Assembly: GCA_964625525.1 (NCBI GenBank)
Contig: CAZVEE010000009.1
Location: forward strand, 1 to 64,000
DNA: 64,000 nt
Source of the DNA: CAZVEE01 sp964625525
GTDB taxonomy: Bacteria > Pseudomonadota > Alphaproteobacteria > JAJFIK01
Reading direction: 5' to 3'
The position numbers and the translations under genes are program-made. A model generated the notes under the pieces. The model worked only from the letters and a program-made list of their open reading frames with translations. It made no database searches and was not told the DNA's origin. Shown piece by piece: positions 26,238 through 35,735 of the stretch (positions are counted from its first letter, which is position 1; every line of letters starts with the position of its first letter).

Positions 26238-27374
26238 TCACCCACTCCAATCCCGCCAAACCGGCACGCCGGTGACCATTCCTGGCCGGATCGGCAGCGT
26301 CGGGATGGGCCGATCGCCCGAGAAGCGTAAGGCGGGATCATGCAAAAGGTCCACTGCCGGCGCCCCCAACAGAGCCGCAACGCGTTCCTGCTCGGCGTGG
26401 GACAACACCGCAAAGGCGTTTTGCAACTGGGTGAACGCCCAGGCCCGGTAGCGGCTGGGCGGGGTTTTGAACGTCGCGCCCCGGTCGTCATGCACAACCC
26501 GCGCGTCACCCGCCGCCACCGCGCGGGCATTCGCCGCGCAGTACGGCACATGGGTGTCGGCCGCCAGCGCGAGCAGCCCCCGCGCCGCCTCCGGCACCGC
26601 TGTGACTGGTGCCGCAGCGTCCAGGTCCCCCGCCCGCAGCGCCCAGAGCCGGCTTACCCATGCCAGCGTGCGCGGGGCCGTGTCGCGCATAATGCGGGCC
26701 GGCGTTGGGTCACAGAAGAAATGCCGGAAACAGGCACCGAAGAAGCCGAAATCCGCCGCACACGGACGCTCTCCCAGCAAAAACGGCTGCTCGGTGAGGG
26801 CGTTCTCCAACGCCGCAAGCGTGTCGTGATAGAGCCGCTCCACGGCCGGAGCCGTGTCCCGCGTCACCCCGTCTTGGTCCATGTACACCTGGCGCTGGCG
26901 CCGCAGGATGAACCATCGCCGCATAAACCGAGGCAGCGGCACGTCTCGCAGCATCTCCGCGGCGATCCGCCCACTGAGCAGCGTCGCATCCGTATCGAAC
27001 GCCCAGCGATAATACAGTGCCGGCCGCCACAGGGTCTCGTCCCCCACATCCTCCAGCAAGAGCGCCATGAAACGAGCCACCGGATCCGGCGGCGTCAGAT
27101 CTGGCCCCGGCGCATGCGCCTCCAGATACTGCAGGATTTCCGTGGAGTCCGTCAGCCAGGCCCCATCCGGGCATTCCACCTGCGGCATCTGCCGCACACC
27201 GGTGGCTTCGGCGCAGGCCTCAAACCCGCGCCGATCCATCTCGATGCGCTCATAAGGCACCCCTTTGGCGCGCAGATAGGCTTCGAGCTTGCCCGTGAAA
27301 TAGGACAAGTCGAGCCCATGAACCCGCAGAGGGGTCTCCCGGCTCACTCCATGCAGCGGTGCTTGCGCCCCCAT
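26238..27374 (-). CDS. Glutathione S-transferase family protein
   Basis: 378 aa, longer than the usual 200-230. An N-terminal thioredoxin-like domain (LRVHGLDLSYFTGKLEAYLRAKGVPYE, QMPQVECPDG, LTDSTEILQYLE with the glutathione-binding D-S/T pair) is followed by an all-helical GST C domain and about 130 extra residues that resemble no domain I know. Last gene of a probable operon with the histidine phosphatase (21 bp) and the CoA-transferase. It stops head-on against the CapA gene with no gap. Confidence 0.8.
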   Translation of the reverse strand: MGAQAPLHGVSRETPLRVHGLDLSYFTGKLEAYLRAKGVPYERIEMDRRGFEACAEATGVRQMPQVECPDGAWLTDSTEILQYLEAHAPGPDLTPPDPVARFMALLLEDVGDETLWRPALYYRWAFDTDATLLSGRIAAEMLRDVPLPRFMRRWFILRRQRQVYMDQDGVTRDTAPAVERLYHDTLAALENALTEQPFLLGERPCAADFGFFGACFRHFFCDPTPARIMRDTAPRTLAWVSRLWALRAGDLDAAAPVTAVPEAARGLLALAADTHVPYCAANARAVAAGDARVVHDDRGATFKTPPSRYRAWAFTQLQNAFAVLSHAEQERVAALLGAPAVDLLHDPALRFSGDRPIPTLPIRPGMVTGVPVWRDWSG

Positions 27375-27395
27375 CGCCTGTCCTCCCTGGCGGTC

Positions 27396-28136
27396 TTAGC
27401 GCGAGAAGATCGCCTCCAGGCTCGTGAGATTCATACCGTGCTTGACGTAATTGTAAGGCGTCAGATTGACCGCCTTAATGATCCGCCGGCCGATAAAGTG
27501 CCCGTCAGGTCCCTCGCTCATATCGAGATCCAGGATATTGACACAAGCAGTGTCTTGTTCAAACGCTCCCACCGCCTGCAAGCCGCCGCCGGTCGCCCAG
27601 CCCAAGAGCAGCCGGTTGATGCCTTCATGGGCAACGATCAGGGCGGAATGCCAAGACGGATCCGCCAGGTGCCGCTCAATGGCCGTGACCGCACGCTCAT
27701 AGGCGTCGCTAAAGGCCTCGCCGGTATCGCTGATGGCCGCGCCGGGCTCATGGGCCCGGCCAAACCGGGCGGCAAGCTGCCGCGCCAACTCCCGCAGATC
27801 GTCGATGGCATGGCGCATGGCGCCGGCGCCGGCCCGAATCTCGCGCAGGTCCGCGTCGTCCTCCAGCACCGGGATGCTTTGGCCGGGATCTTGTTGCGCG
27901 AGCACGAGTTCCGCCGTCTCACGCGCCCGCGGCAAGCCGGAGCATAAGGCCCGATCAAAGGTGACATGAGAAAGCGCGACGCCCGCGGCCCGCGCTTCCG
28001 CCTGTCCTTGCTCCGTCAGCGGCACCTTGTCGGCACTGCCATGACGCAGGACGCCTGTGAAATAGTCCACATGGCCATGACGCATGAGCGTGATGCGCCG
28101 CCGGTTGTCCGTTCCAGGAAGAACCTGCATGGCCAT
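27396..28136 (-). CDS. Histidine phosphatase superfamily protein
   Basis: 246 aa. LMRHGHVDYF is the RHG active-site motif with the phosphorylated His; LCSGLPRARETAELV and LIVAHEGINRLLLGW supply the second Arg and the second His. Such proteins are phosphoglycerate-mutase-like phosphatases; the substrate is unknown. ATG 28136 has AGGAG 10 nt upstream. It starts 2 bp after the CoA-transferase stop, so cotranscription is likely. Confidence 0.88.
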   Translation of the reverse strand: MAMQVLPGTDNRRRITLMRHGHVDYFTGVLRHGSADKVPLTEQGQAEARAAGVALSHVTFDRALCSGLPRARETAELVLAQQDPGQSIPVLEDDADLREIRAGAGAMRHAIDDLRELARQLAARFGRAHEPGAAISDTGEAFSDAYERAVTAIERHLADPSWHSALIVAHEGINRLLLGWATGGGLQAVGAFEQDTACVNILDLDMSEGPDGHFIGRRIIKAVNLTPYNYVKHGMNLTSLEAIFSR

Positions 28137-28138
28137 AC

Positions 28139-29266
28139 TTAAATTGCTCCTTTGGTGCGCAGAATGGCCACTTCTTGGGCATCAAAGCCCCAATCCAGCA
28201 GCGCTTCCTCCGTATGCTCCCCGACCATGGGCGCAGGCCCCTGCACGGCCTCCTTGGTGCGGCTAAACCGCGGCGCGGCATTGGGCTGCGGCACACCGGC
28301 CACCTCCACAAAGGTGTCGCGGGCTTTATTGTGCGGGTGCGCAAGCGCCTCCTCGAAATCGAGCACCGGCGCGAAGCACACATCGGTCCCTTCCATCAGC
28401 GCGCACCATTCGTCCCGGGTCTTCGATTTCAGCACCGTGGCCAGCTTGGCCTTGAGCGCGGGCCATTGGCTCTTATCCATCTGGGCGCTGAAGGCCGGAT
28501 CGGTAATGCCTGTCTTCTCTAACAGCAGGGCATAGAACTGAGGTTCAATAGACCCGATGGCGACCCATTTGCCGCAGGCGCATTCATAGGTGTCGTAGAA
28601 AGGAGCGGCGCCATCGAGCAAGTTCGCGGCACGCTCATCACTCCAGAACCCGGCCGAGCGCATGCCGTAGAACATGGCCATCAACGACGCCGCGCCATCG
28701 GTCATGGCCGCGTCGATCACCTGGCCCTGACCGGACCGTTCCGCCTCGAACAGGCCCGCCGCGATCCCAAAGGCCAGGTAAAGCGCGCCGCCGCCGAAAT
28801 CGCCCACCAGATTGAGCGGCGGTGGCGGTGCCTCGCCTGCCCGGCCCATGGCATGCAGCGCCCCGGTGAGCGCAATGTAATTGAGATCGTGGCCCGCGGC
28901 ATGGGCCAGCGGCCCATGCTGGCCCCAGCCCGTCATGCGCCCGTAAACCAGGCGCGGATTGCGCGCCAGACAGACATCCGGCCCCAGGCCCAGCCGCTCC
29001 ATCACACCCGGCCGAAACCCTTCCAACAGGCCGTCGGCCTGCTCCACCAATCGCAACACCGCTTCCTTGCCGTCCGGTGATTTCAAGTCCACGGCCACCG
29101 AGCGCCGGCCCCGCGAGGTCACATCGTGTTTGGATCCGCCCATGGCGCCTTTACGGTCGATGCGGACGACTTCGGCGCCCAGATCCGACAGCAGCATCGC
29201 GCAGAACGGTCCCGGTCCAATACCGGCAAACTCCAGAATTTTGACCCCGCTTAACGGTCCAGCCAT
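28139..29266 (-). CDS. CaiB/BaiF family CoA-transferase (AMACR-like)
   Basis: 375 aa, normal length for family III CoA transferases and alpha-methylacyl-CoA racemases. MAGPLSGVKILEFAGIGPGPFCAMLLSDLGAEVVRID is the typical start. RGRRSVAVDLKSPDG, RPGVMERLGLGPD and YGRMTGWGQHGPLAHAAGHDLNYIALTGAL (Asp nucleophile region) are diagnostic, and the AGHD/G-xx-G pattern favours AMACR. It would act on branched-chain or bile-acid-like acyl-CoA. GGGGAGG precedes ATG 29266. First gene of the operon. Confidence 0.9.
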   Translation of the reverse strand: MAGPLSGVKILEFAGIGPGPFCAMLLSDLGAEVVRIDRKGAMGGSKHDVTSRGRRSVAVDLKSPDGKEAVLRLVEQADGLLEGFRPGVMERLGLGPDVCLARNPRLVYGRMTGWGQHGPLAHAAGHDLNYIALTGALHAMGRAGEAPPPPLNLVGDFGGGALYLAFGIAAGLFEAERSGQGQVIDAAMTDGAASLMAMFYGMRSAGFWSDERAANLLDGAAPFYDTYECACGKWVAIGSIEPQFYALLLEKTGITDPAFSAQMDKSQWPALKAKLATVLKSKTRDEWCALMEGTDVCFAPVLDFEEALAHPHNKARDTFVEVAGVPQPNAAPRFSRTKEAVQGPAPMVGEHTEEALLDWGFDAQEVAILRTKGAI

Positions 29267-29466
29267 AAGATCCTCCCCAAAAAAAAAGGTGATTAGTGAC
29301 GCTTTCAGCCCACAAAACTCTCGCTTTCTGGATTTAAATGCTAGGATAGGGTGTTTAAGCGGTATATTCCAACGAGCGAAGCAGGGCACTCCGCTGGGGA
29401 ATGATCCGCATTGCGGGTGAATGATAGGACTGGCGTTAGGAGACGCCTGAACGCATGGGGGACCAC
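29267..29466. promoter_or_regulatory. Divergent promoter region
   Basis: 200 bp between the CoA-transferase operon and the lipoprotein gene, including an A-rich run (29279-29288) and an AT-rich stretch (29331-29370). Both promoters should lie here; I cannot fix -35/-10 boxes. Confidence 0.4.
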
Positions 29467-30234
29467 ATGTCTGTACTGAAGAACCGTTGGTGGATGATCG
29501 GCGCGCTGGCCGGCTCTCTGGCTCTGGCCGGTTGCGGTGAGGCCCAGCAGGCCGACGAAACGCCGGCTGACGAGACGGCGGCCGAAGTGGCCGACACCTT
29601 GGAAGCGACCGCTGATGATGCGGGCGAAGCCATTCAAGAGACCGCCGATGAGGTGGTCGAAGACACCGAAGAAGTGATCGCCGACGCCGGCGATGCCGTG
29701 GAAGACGCCGTGAGCGACGCCACCGACGCCATTGTCGGCCCGGCCCTCGTCTACTCGGTCGACTCCCTCAGCACCAACTTGCGCGGCACCACCACCGAGG
29801 AAGGCTGGGTGATCACCGCCACCGGCACCGTGACCACCTCTGGCTGGACCGATCCGCAGCTCGTGGAAATCGGCCTCGGGGATGACGGTTACCTCGACTA
29901 CGAATTCGTCGCGACGCCGCCGGCCGAAGGTGAAGTGGTGGCCGAAGTGCTCACGCAAGTGACCGCTGAAGTGACCCTGAACCCGGTTCCCGAAGGCGCC
30001 GAAGTGCTGCGCGTGACCGCTGAAACCAATCAGCAGGAAATGGCGCTGACCACCGAAGGCATGATGGAAGAAACCGGCGACGCGATCGAAGAAGCGGCGG
30101 GTGACGCTGTGGACGCGGTTGAAGGGGCCGTGGACAGCGCCGCGGATGCCGTGGGCGGTACCATCGATGCCGTGACCGGCAGTGGCGACGAAGAAGCGAC
30201 CGAAGAAGGCGCTGGTGAAGAGCCGCAGCAGTAA
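29467..30234 (+). CDS. Acidic lipoprotein with amphipathic Ala/Asp/Glu repeats
   Basis: 255 aa. The lipobox SLALAGC places the lipidated Cys at about residue 22. Residues about 25-90 and 200-240 are highly acidic helices with 7/11-residue periodicity (DEVVEDTEEVIADAGDAVED; GDAVDAVEGAVDSAADAVGG). Between them lies a compact beta domain of about 100 aa. ATG 29467 has GGGGGA upstream. The position-2 residue after Cys is Gly, so outer-membrane sorting is expected. Function unknown; the repeats resemble LEA/apolipoprotein-like helices. Confidence 0.75.
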   Translation: MSVLKNRWWMIGALAGSLALAGCGEAQQADETPADETAAEVADTLEATADDAGEAIQETADEVVEDTEEVIADAGDAVEDAVSDATDAIVGPALVYSVDSLSTNLRGTTTEEGWVITATGTVTTSGWTDPQLVEIGLGDDGYLDYEFVATPPAEGEVVAEVLTQVTAEVTLNPVPEGAEVLRVTAETNQQEMALTTEGMMEETGDAIEEAAGDAVDAVEGAVDSAADAVGGTIDAVTGSGDEEATEEGAGEEPQQ

Positions 30235-30267
30235 GGTGCGCCTCCCGCAAGCGATCTGACAGATGAA

Positions 30268-30291
30268 GGGGCCCGGTGACGGGCCCCTTTT
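30268..30291 (+). terminator. Rho-independent terminator after the lipoprotein gene
   Basis: GGGGCCCG (30268-30275) pairs perfectly with CGGGCCCC (30280-30287), 4-nt loop, then TTTT. Confidence 0.85.
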
Positions 30292-30350
30292 GTTATCACC
30301 GCTTTCTATCGCGGCTGCGGCTGCAAAGAGCGGCAAAACTCAAGGCCGGC

Positions 30351-30905
30351 TTACGTCCAGCCGCCACCGGCCGCCAGATAGGCCTCTTCGTCCGGCGTCG
30401 AGACCCGGCCCAGAACGGCATTGCGATGGGGAAAGCGGCCGAATCGCGCCACCACATCCCGGTGCTGGCGGGCGTGTTTGAGGAAGTCGCCCTCATCCTC
30501 GGTCTGAATGGCCTCGCCAAGACGCACCGCCTCGTCCTGATCCGCGAGCCGCTCGCTGTGCATGAAGGGCATGAACAGAAAATGCCGCTCGGGGCCGACA
30601 AACGCCTGCTCGAACCCGTGGTTCAGAGCCGCTCTGGTCACCTCAAGCGCTGCGGCGTCGGTCATATAGGCCTCGGGCTGACCGCGATACATGTTGCGAG
30701 GAAACTGATCGAGCACGATGACAAGGGCAAGAGCGCCCCGTGCCGTCTGGGCCCAGTCATCAAGCGCGCCCCGCGCGGCGGCGGCATGCACGGTCGCGAA
30801 GCGCTCACGCACCAGCGCGTCGAAATCATCGGCCGCCGACCACCAGCGCGTCGGCCCCGCTTCCTCAAACCAGAAGGTCAGAATATCTTCACTCTGCGTG
30901 CTCAT
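30351..30905 (-). CDS. DUF924 family protein
   Basis: 184 aa, normal size for the family. ILTFWFEEAGPTRWW, FPRNMYRGQPEAY and HFLFMPFMHSERLADQDEAV, with HPHRNAVLGR-like RFPHRNAVLGRVSTPDEEAYL at the end, are the conserved stretches. The family has a TPR-like helical fold and no settled function. ATG 30905 with AGGAGGTG is clear; the frame is open to 31136. Divergent from the acyl-CoA synthetase with only 42 bp between the start codons. Confidence 0.88.
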   Translation of the reverse strand: MSTQSEDILTFWFEEAGPTRWWSAADDFDALVRERFATVHAAAARGALDDWAQTARGALALVIVLDQFPRNMYRGQPEAYMTDAAALEVTRAALNHGFEQAFVGPERHFLFMPFMHSERLADQDEAVRLGEAIQTEDEGDFLKHARQHRDVVARFGRFPHRNAVLGRVSTPDEEAYLAAGGGWT

Positions 30906-30947
30906 GAGCACCTCCTTTGATGACCCCTTGTCTATGGATCCTGCGCC

Positions 30948-32498
30948 ATGCCGCTCCAGCCCGATCCCGTCCCACCGCAGTTTAATCTCGCGCGGTATTG
31001 CCTGGCGTCCGGTGCCCCGCGCAAGCCCGGCAAACCTGCGCTGATCGTGGTGAGCGACACGGACGCAGCGGAGCCCTGGAGCTATGCCGCGCTTGATGAC
31101 ATGGTGCGCCGGGTGGCGGCGGGCCTGCTGGCCCATGGCCTTGTGCCAGGGGAGCGGATCATGATCCGCATGGAGAACACCAGCGATTATCCCCTGCTCT
31201 ATTTTGGTGCCATTGCCGCAGGCCTGGTGGCTGTGCCCACCTCAGCGCAGCTAACGGTGCGGGAGGCCCGCTTCATTCTGGACAACGCCGAGGCCCGGGC
31301 CCTGGCCTGCACAGATACGCTGGCGCTGCCGGATCTGCCTGCCGGTGTGGCCCTCTTCGACGATGCGGCCGTTGCCGCCCTGAAGACCCATTCACCGCTC
31401 GCCGCCTATGCCGACACACAGGCCGACGACCCAGCCTTCCTGATCTATACCTCCGGCACCAGCGGCACGCCCAAAGGTGTGCTCCACGCCCAGCGCTCCG
31501 CCTGGGGTCGCCGGCCCATGTACCAAGGCTGGTACGGCATCCACGCAGAAGATGTGATGCTGCATGCGGGCGCCTTCAACTGGACCTATACGCTGGGTGT
31601 GGGCCTGACCGATCCATGGGCGAATGGGGCGACGACCGTGGTCTATAACGGCCCGAAGGATCCGGGCCTTTGGCCTGCACTCATCGCCCGCCACCGGGCA
31701 AGCCTCTTCGCCGCCGTGCCCTCGCTCTATCGCCAGATCCTGAAATATGCCGATCTCGGTGCCCACGACCTGTCGAGCCTGCGCCACGGCCTCACTGCGG
31801 GCGAGGCTCTCAGCCCGGCCCTGGCCGAGGCCTGGCAGGGCGCCACCGGCACGGTCCTCTATGAAGCGCTGGGCATGAGCGAGTGTTCCACATACATCTC
31901 CAGCGCCCCGGGCATAGCGCCCAGGCCGGGTAGTCCGGGTCGGCCGCAGCCTGGTCGCCGGGTGGCGATCCTGCCCCTGGACGACGCCGACGCCACGCCG
32001 TTGCCAGCGGGTGAAACAGGTCTGCTTGCGGTTCATCGCTCCGATCCCGGATTGATGTTGGGATATTGGCGCCGACCAGAGGAAGACGCAGCCGTGCGAC
32101 GGGGCGACTGGTTCGTGGGGGGAGACCTCGCGGCCATGGACGCGGACGGGTATGTCTGGTTCAAGGGCCGCCATGACGATGTCATGAACGCCTTCGGCTA
32201 TCGGGTCTCACCGGAAGAAGTGGAAGCCGCCTTGCTCGCGCACCCGGATGTGGTCGAAGCGGCTGTGACGGACGTCATGGTGCGGACAGATGTGCGGGTG
32301 ATCGCAGCGTTTGTCGTGGCCCGGGAGACCGACGCGCCGCCGGGCAGCGACGCCCTGCTCGCCTTTGCCGGCGAGCGCCTCGCCGCCTATAAAGTGCCGC
32401 GTGCGGTGCATTTCGTGGACCGCCTGCCCCGCACCCCTAATGGCAAGGTCATCCGCCGGGCCCTGGCCGCCTTGGCGGACCCGGCGGATCGTCTCTAA
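30948..32498 (+). CDS. Acyl-CoA synthetase (AMP-binding, benzoate-CoA ligase-like)
   Basis: 516 aa. Adenylating domain motif LIYTSGTSGTPKGVLHA, YEALGMSEC (A5), GDLAAMDADGYVWFKGRHDD (A7/A8) and the C-terminal catalytic Lys in TPNGKVIRRAL. It activates a carboxylic acid to its CoA thioester via acyl-AMP. Closest in layout to aryl or medium-chain acyl-CoA ligases; the substrate is not readable from sequence. Start 30948 lacks a strong Shine-Dalgarno site. Confidence 0.9.
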   Translation: MPLQPDPVPPQFNLARYCLASGAPRKPGKPALIVVSDTDAAEPWSYAALDDMVRRVAAGLLAHGLVPGERIMIRMENTSDYPLLYFGAIAAGLVAVPTSAQLTVREARFILDNAEARALACTDTLALPDLPAGVALFDDAAVAALKTHSPLAAYADTQADDPAFLIYTSGTSGTPKGVLHAQRSAWGRRPMYQGWYGIHAEDVMLHAGAFNWTYTLGVGLTDPWANGATTVVYNGPKDPGLWPALIARHRASLFAAVPSLYRQILKYADLGAHDLSSLRHGLTAGEALSPALAEAWQGATGTVLYEALGMSECSTYISSAPGIAPRPGSPGRPQPGRRVAILPLDDADATPLPAGETGLLAVHRSDPGLMLGYWRRPEEDAAVRRGDWFVGGDLAAMDADGYVWFKGRHDDVMNAFGYRVSPEEVEAALLAHPDVVEAAVTDVMVRTDVRVIAAFVVARETDAPPGSDALLAFAGERLAAYKVPRAVHFVDRLPRTPNGKVIRRALAALADPADRL

Positions 32499-32502
32499 AG
32501 AC

Positions 32503-33162
32503 TTACTGGCCGCCCTGCATCATGCGCATGATGTCGCCCAGATTCGGCGTCGCTTGCGCCTTGGACGCGTCATAGCTGTAGGCGTCGGCCGGGCCCGCAT
32601 CGTTCAGGCGCACCGCCGTCGCCGTGCGTTCCATGGTCATGCCCATGATATTAGAGCGCATATGCAAGGTCGCGCCCCAGGAGGTCACACAGACTTCCGC
32701 GCCCAGTTGCGCCACCTGCCAGCGATCACAAGAATGCCCCGCATAAGAGCCGGTCTGCCCTGTCGGGGTGCCGCCCATGCCGCGCATCATGCGCTCTCCC
32801 AGCGCCACCCCGCCGCCTTCGCGATCCGCCGCCGCAGCCATCTGCGCATAGAACGGATTGGTGGTGGTGGTCACCGAGCCCGTGGCATTGTCCACGGTGA
32901 TGATCTGCTCGCCATCATAGATCACCCGTTGGTCCGTCCGCTGAACCATGCCCATGACCGACACTTGGGTGTTCTTGACCTCCACGCGGCGCACGCCGCA
33001 GGCATCCACATGTTCGGTGATCGTCCCGCTCTCGGTACCCGAAAGCGTGTAATCGATGCTGAAGCGATCCTGACCGTAGAAGCAGCCGTCACCGGCCTGG
33101 GCACTCCCCGCGCCCAGCACCAGGGCGGCCAGTGTCGCCGCCAGGGCAAATTCGCGTTTCAT
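32503..33162 (-). CDS. Exported protein of unknown function
   Basis: 219 aa. Signal peptide MKREFALAATLAALVLGAGSAQA. The mature part is mainly beta, has four or five Cys that could pair in the periplasm, and ends in a Met/Gly-rich tail. It resembles small periplasmic proteins of the DUF4412 type only loosely. GAGGGGAAC precedes ATG 33162. Convergent with the acyl-CoA synthetase gene, 4 bp apart. Confidence 0.65.
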   Translation of the reverse strand: MKREFALAATLAALVLGAGSAQAGDGCFYGQDRFSIDYTLSGTESGTITEHVDACGVRRVEVKNTQVSVMGMVQRTDQRVIYDGEQIITVDNATGSVTTTTNPFYAQMAAAADREGGGVALGERMMRGMGGTPTGQTGSYAGHSCDRWQVAQLGAEVCVTSWGATLHMRSNIMGMTMERTATAVRLNDAGPADAYSYDASKAQATPNLGDIMRMMQGGQ

Positions 33163-33314
33163 GATGGTGTTCCCCTCTTTTCTGGGTGTGAGCCGCCAGG
33201 CGCGACTCAAGCGCGCAGCAGTATGCAACCCAGCAGAGAGATTAACAAGAGAGGGATCCCTTTGGAGGGAGCCCCCCTCATCCGGAAGACGGAGGCCGCC
33301 GTCCAAAGGCCGCC

Positions 33315-34121
33315 TCACAAAGACTGCCCGTCATCCACCGTGATGGTGGTGCCGGTGATGATGCGCGATTGATCCGACGCCAAGAGCAGCAGCGTCCCGT
33401 CCAGATCCGCCATCTCGCCCAAGCGCCGGCGCGGGAAGCCCTGCACCTGCCGCTGCCCGCCTTCGGAGGCGAACCAGTCCGCGTTGATTTCGGTCTCGAT
33501 ATAGCCGGGCGCGATGGCAGTGACATTGATGTCATGGCGGGCCCATTCGCGGGCCAAGCTCTGCGTCATCATGGCGACGGCGGCCTTTGACATGCAATAG
33601 GCGGTGAGCCCCGGCAGCACCCGCTGGGCGCCGATCGAGGTGATGGTGATGATCCGTCCGCCCGAGCCGCGCGCGATCATGCCCCGCGCCACCGTCCGCG
33701 CCGTGAGGAACGCACCGCGCACATTGGTGCTCATGATCTGGTCGAAATCCTCCGCCGTCAGATCGATGGCCGGCGCCGGCACGTTCATGCCCGCGTTATT
33801 GACCAGAATGTCAATGGGCCCGAGCGCTTGCTCCACGCCGGCCACCACGGACGCGATGCTGTCTTCGCTGGTGATATCGAGCGCAAAAGACGCCACCCGG
33901 CCGCCCGCCGCCGTGATCTCCGTTTCAAGCGCCGACAGCCGCTCAACCCGGCGGCCCGTGAGCGCCACGCTGGCCCCCGCCGCCGCGAGCACGCGGGCAA
34001 AGCGTGCCCCCAGACCGCTTGTGGTGCCCGTCACAAGGGCCGTCCGGCCTCTGAGTATCGGCATACCAACTTGTGTCATTTCAGGACTCTGACCCGCCTC
34101 GTTCACCGCTTCCTCCCTCAT
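33315..34121 (-). CDS. SDR-family oxidoreductase
   Basis: 268 aa. Rossmann motif VTGTTSGLGARFA, NNAGMNVPAPA, the catalytic Ser in TITSIGAQ and YCMSKAAV (Tyr and Lys) make a complete classical short-chain dehydrogenase. The end, IITGTTITVDDGQSL, is typical of FabG-like members. It would reduce or oxidise a hydroxy/keto group with NAD(P). Start uncertain: ATG 34121, GTG 34106 (good AGGGAGG site) or ATG 34079. Confidence 0.9.
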   Translation of the reverse strand: MREEAVNEAGQSPEMTQVGMPILRGRTALVTGTTSGLGARFARVLAAAGASVALTGRRVERLSALETEITAAGGRVASFALDITSEDSIASVVAGVEQALGPIDILVNNAGMNVPAPAIDLTAEDFDQIMSTNVRGAFLTARTVARGMIARGSGGRIITITSIGAQRVLPGLTAYCMSKAAVAMMTQSLAREWARHDINVTAIAPGYIETEINADWFASEGGQRQVQGFPRRRLGEMADLDGTLLLLASDQSRIITGTTITVDDGQSL

Positions 34122-34330
34122 TGTTGCGCCACCTTGGCACAGCTATCGTTTCCAAGTGCAAAGCGCGCGTCAAGTGCTGGTGGACGGACGCTAATGTGCG
34201 CATACTCGACATCGATTCGAAGCGGATCGGGGGGTCGCTTGTCGCCGGTGCAGTCGCGCCGGGCCATCATCGGCAGGCACAGACGGTTGGCGCGTCATGT
34301 CTGTTTGCCACCAAGGGGCACCCGCGCATC

Positions 34331-35677
34331 ATGGAAGCTAAGGCTCGCATTCTGATCGTTTCCTCCGACAGCGGCCGGTCCGACCAATGGTCGGGCATTG
34401 TTCAACATTTGGGCTATGACAGCGTCCGAGTTGATCCTTGCGCGGCGCTGGCGCAGGCGCGGCTGTGCCGGGCGGACTGTGCGCTGGTAGAAACGGGCTT
34501 CGGCCCTGCTGTGCTGGACGCTCTGCTGGACGGGCGCGCGGGCGCGCCCGGTGTGCCGCTGGTGCTGTTGGAACCGGACTTGGCCGATATCGCGCCCCCA
34601 CAGGACACTGACGACAGCACGCCGCGCGAAGCCGCACTGGTGCGCCATATCCGCCGCCGCCTCGATGCGATGGTCCGTATCAAGACCATGGCTGATGAAT
34701 GGCGCCGCCGGCATCGGGTCTACACTGCACTTGGTAATGAACCGACCTGGCCGGATAATCCCGCAGCCCTTGCCGCCGAGCGCACCGCGACTTTGCTTGT
34801 GGCCGGTATGCCCAGTACGGATTATCCGGTCATCGAATCCGCTTTCGCCAGCGACCGCATCTCGATCGTGGCGGCGTTCACACCGCTGATCACCGTCGAT
34901 TATCTCAGCCGTCACAGTTTCGATGTGGTGATCCTGACTGTGGGCGATGATGTGGCCCCGTTCCTGCCCGCGATTTCTGCGCTCCGGCGCAATCATCGCC
35001 TCGCCGATGCGCCCGTTGTCGTGGTGGCGCCGCCGGCGGGGCTGAGTGACCCCCAGGCGGCCCTGCGCGCCGGGGTGACCGATATTCTCACCCGCCCCCT
35101 GAACGAAACCCCCGCCTATCATGGTGGCCAGGATTGGATCGACCGCATCCGGAGTTTTCTCATTGAAAGCGTCACCCGCAAGGCGCTGACCCAATGCCTG
35201 CGCGCGCTGCCGCCTGAGTCCTTCTGCGACGCGGTGACGGGGCTGGCGGGCCGGGCCACGTTCGAATGCTGGCTGGCGCAGATGCTGAGCGACCAACGCA
35301 CTGATCCACGCCCCTGGTCCCTGGCCATTTTCGATCTCAGCGAGACCGAGCGCGCCGATGGCACGCGCCTGCGCACTGGTAACACAGTGTTCTGCGAAGC
35401 GGCCTCCATGATCCGCGCTCTAACCCGGGTTGAGGACTTCACGGCCCGTGTGGGGCCCAGCGAAATCGCCCTGGCGCTGCCCGCCACTCCGCCCGATGCG
35501 GGCGCACAGGTGGCTGAGCGGGTGGCAGCGACGCTCTCGGCCACCAGTTTCGAAGGCGTCGGCGGCGAGCCCTTGCGCCTTGTGCCCCGCGTGACCCCGC
35601 TTGTGGCCCGCGCTGGCGAAAGCGCGCGGCTGCTGCTCGGCCGGGCGCTGGCGCAAGCACGCGGCACGGTTGTATAA
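34331..35677 (+). CDS. PopA-like protein: two receiver-like domains and a degenerate GGDEF
   Basis: 448 aa. Residues about 1-120 and 145-275 look like receiver folds (ARILIVSSDSGRSDQW; TLLVAGMPSTDYP ... FDVVILTVGDD). From about 300 a GGDEF-like domain starts with DAVTGLAGRATFECWL, but the active-site loop reads RVGPSEI instead of GG(D/E)EF, so cyclase activity is unlikely. This layout matches Caulobacter PopA, a c-di-GMP receptor that helps deliver CtrA to ClpXP. Assignment is by architecture and by eye. ATG 34331 is chosen; the frame is open from 34073. Confidence 0.7.
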   Translation: MEAKARILIVSSDSGRSDQWSGIVQHLGYDSVRVDPCAALAQARLCRADCALVETGFGPAVLDALLDGRAGAPGVPLVLLEPDLADIAPPQDTDDSTPREAALVRHIRRRLDAMVRIKTMADEWRRRHRVYTALGNEPTWPDNPAALAAERTATLLVAGMPSTDYPVIESAFASDRISIVAAFTPLITVDYLSRHSFDVVILTVGDDVAPFLPAISALRRNHRLADAPVVVVAPPAGLSDPQAALRAGVTDILTRPLNETPAYHGGQDWIDRIRSFLIESVTRKALTQCLRALPPESFCDAVTGLAGRATFECWLAQMLSDQRTDPRPWSLAIFDLSETERADGTRLRTGNTVFCEAASMIRALTRVEDFTARVGPSEIALALPATPPDAGAQVAERVAATLSATSFEGVGGEPLRLVPRVTPLVARAGESARLLLGRALAQARGTVV

Positions 35678-35735
35678 GCGCAATTGGGCGAGGATTGTCT
35701 TTTCATCCGTCCCGCTCCCGCACTAAGGTCGCTGC

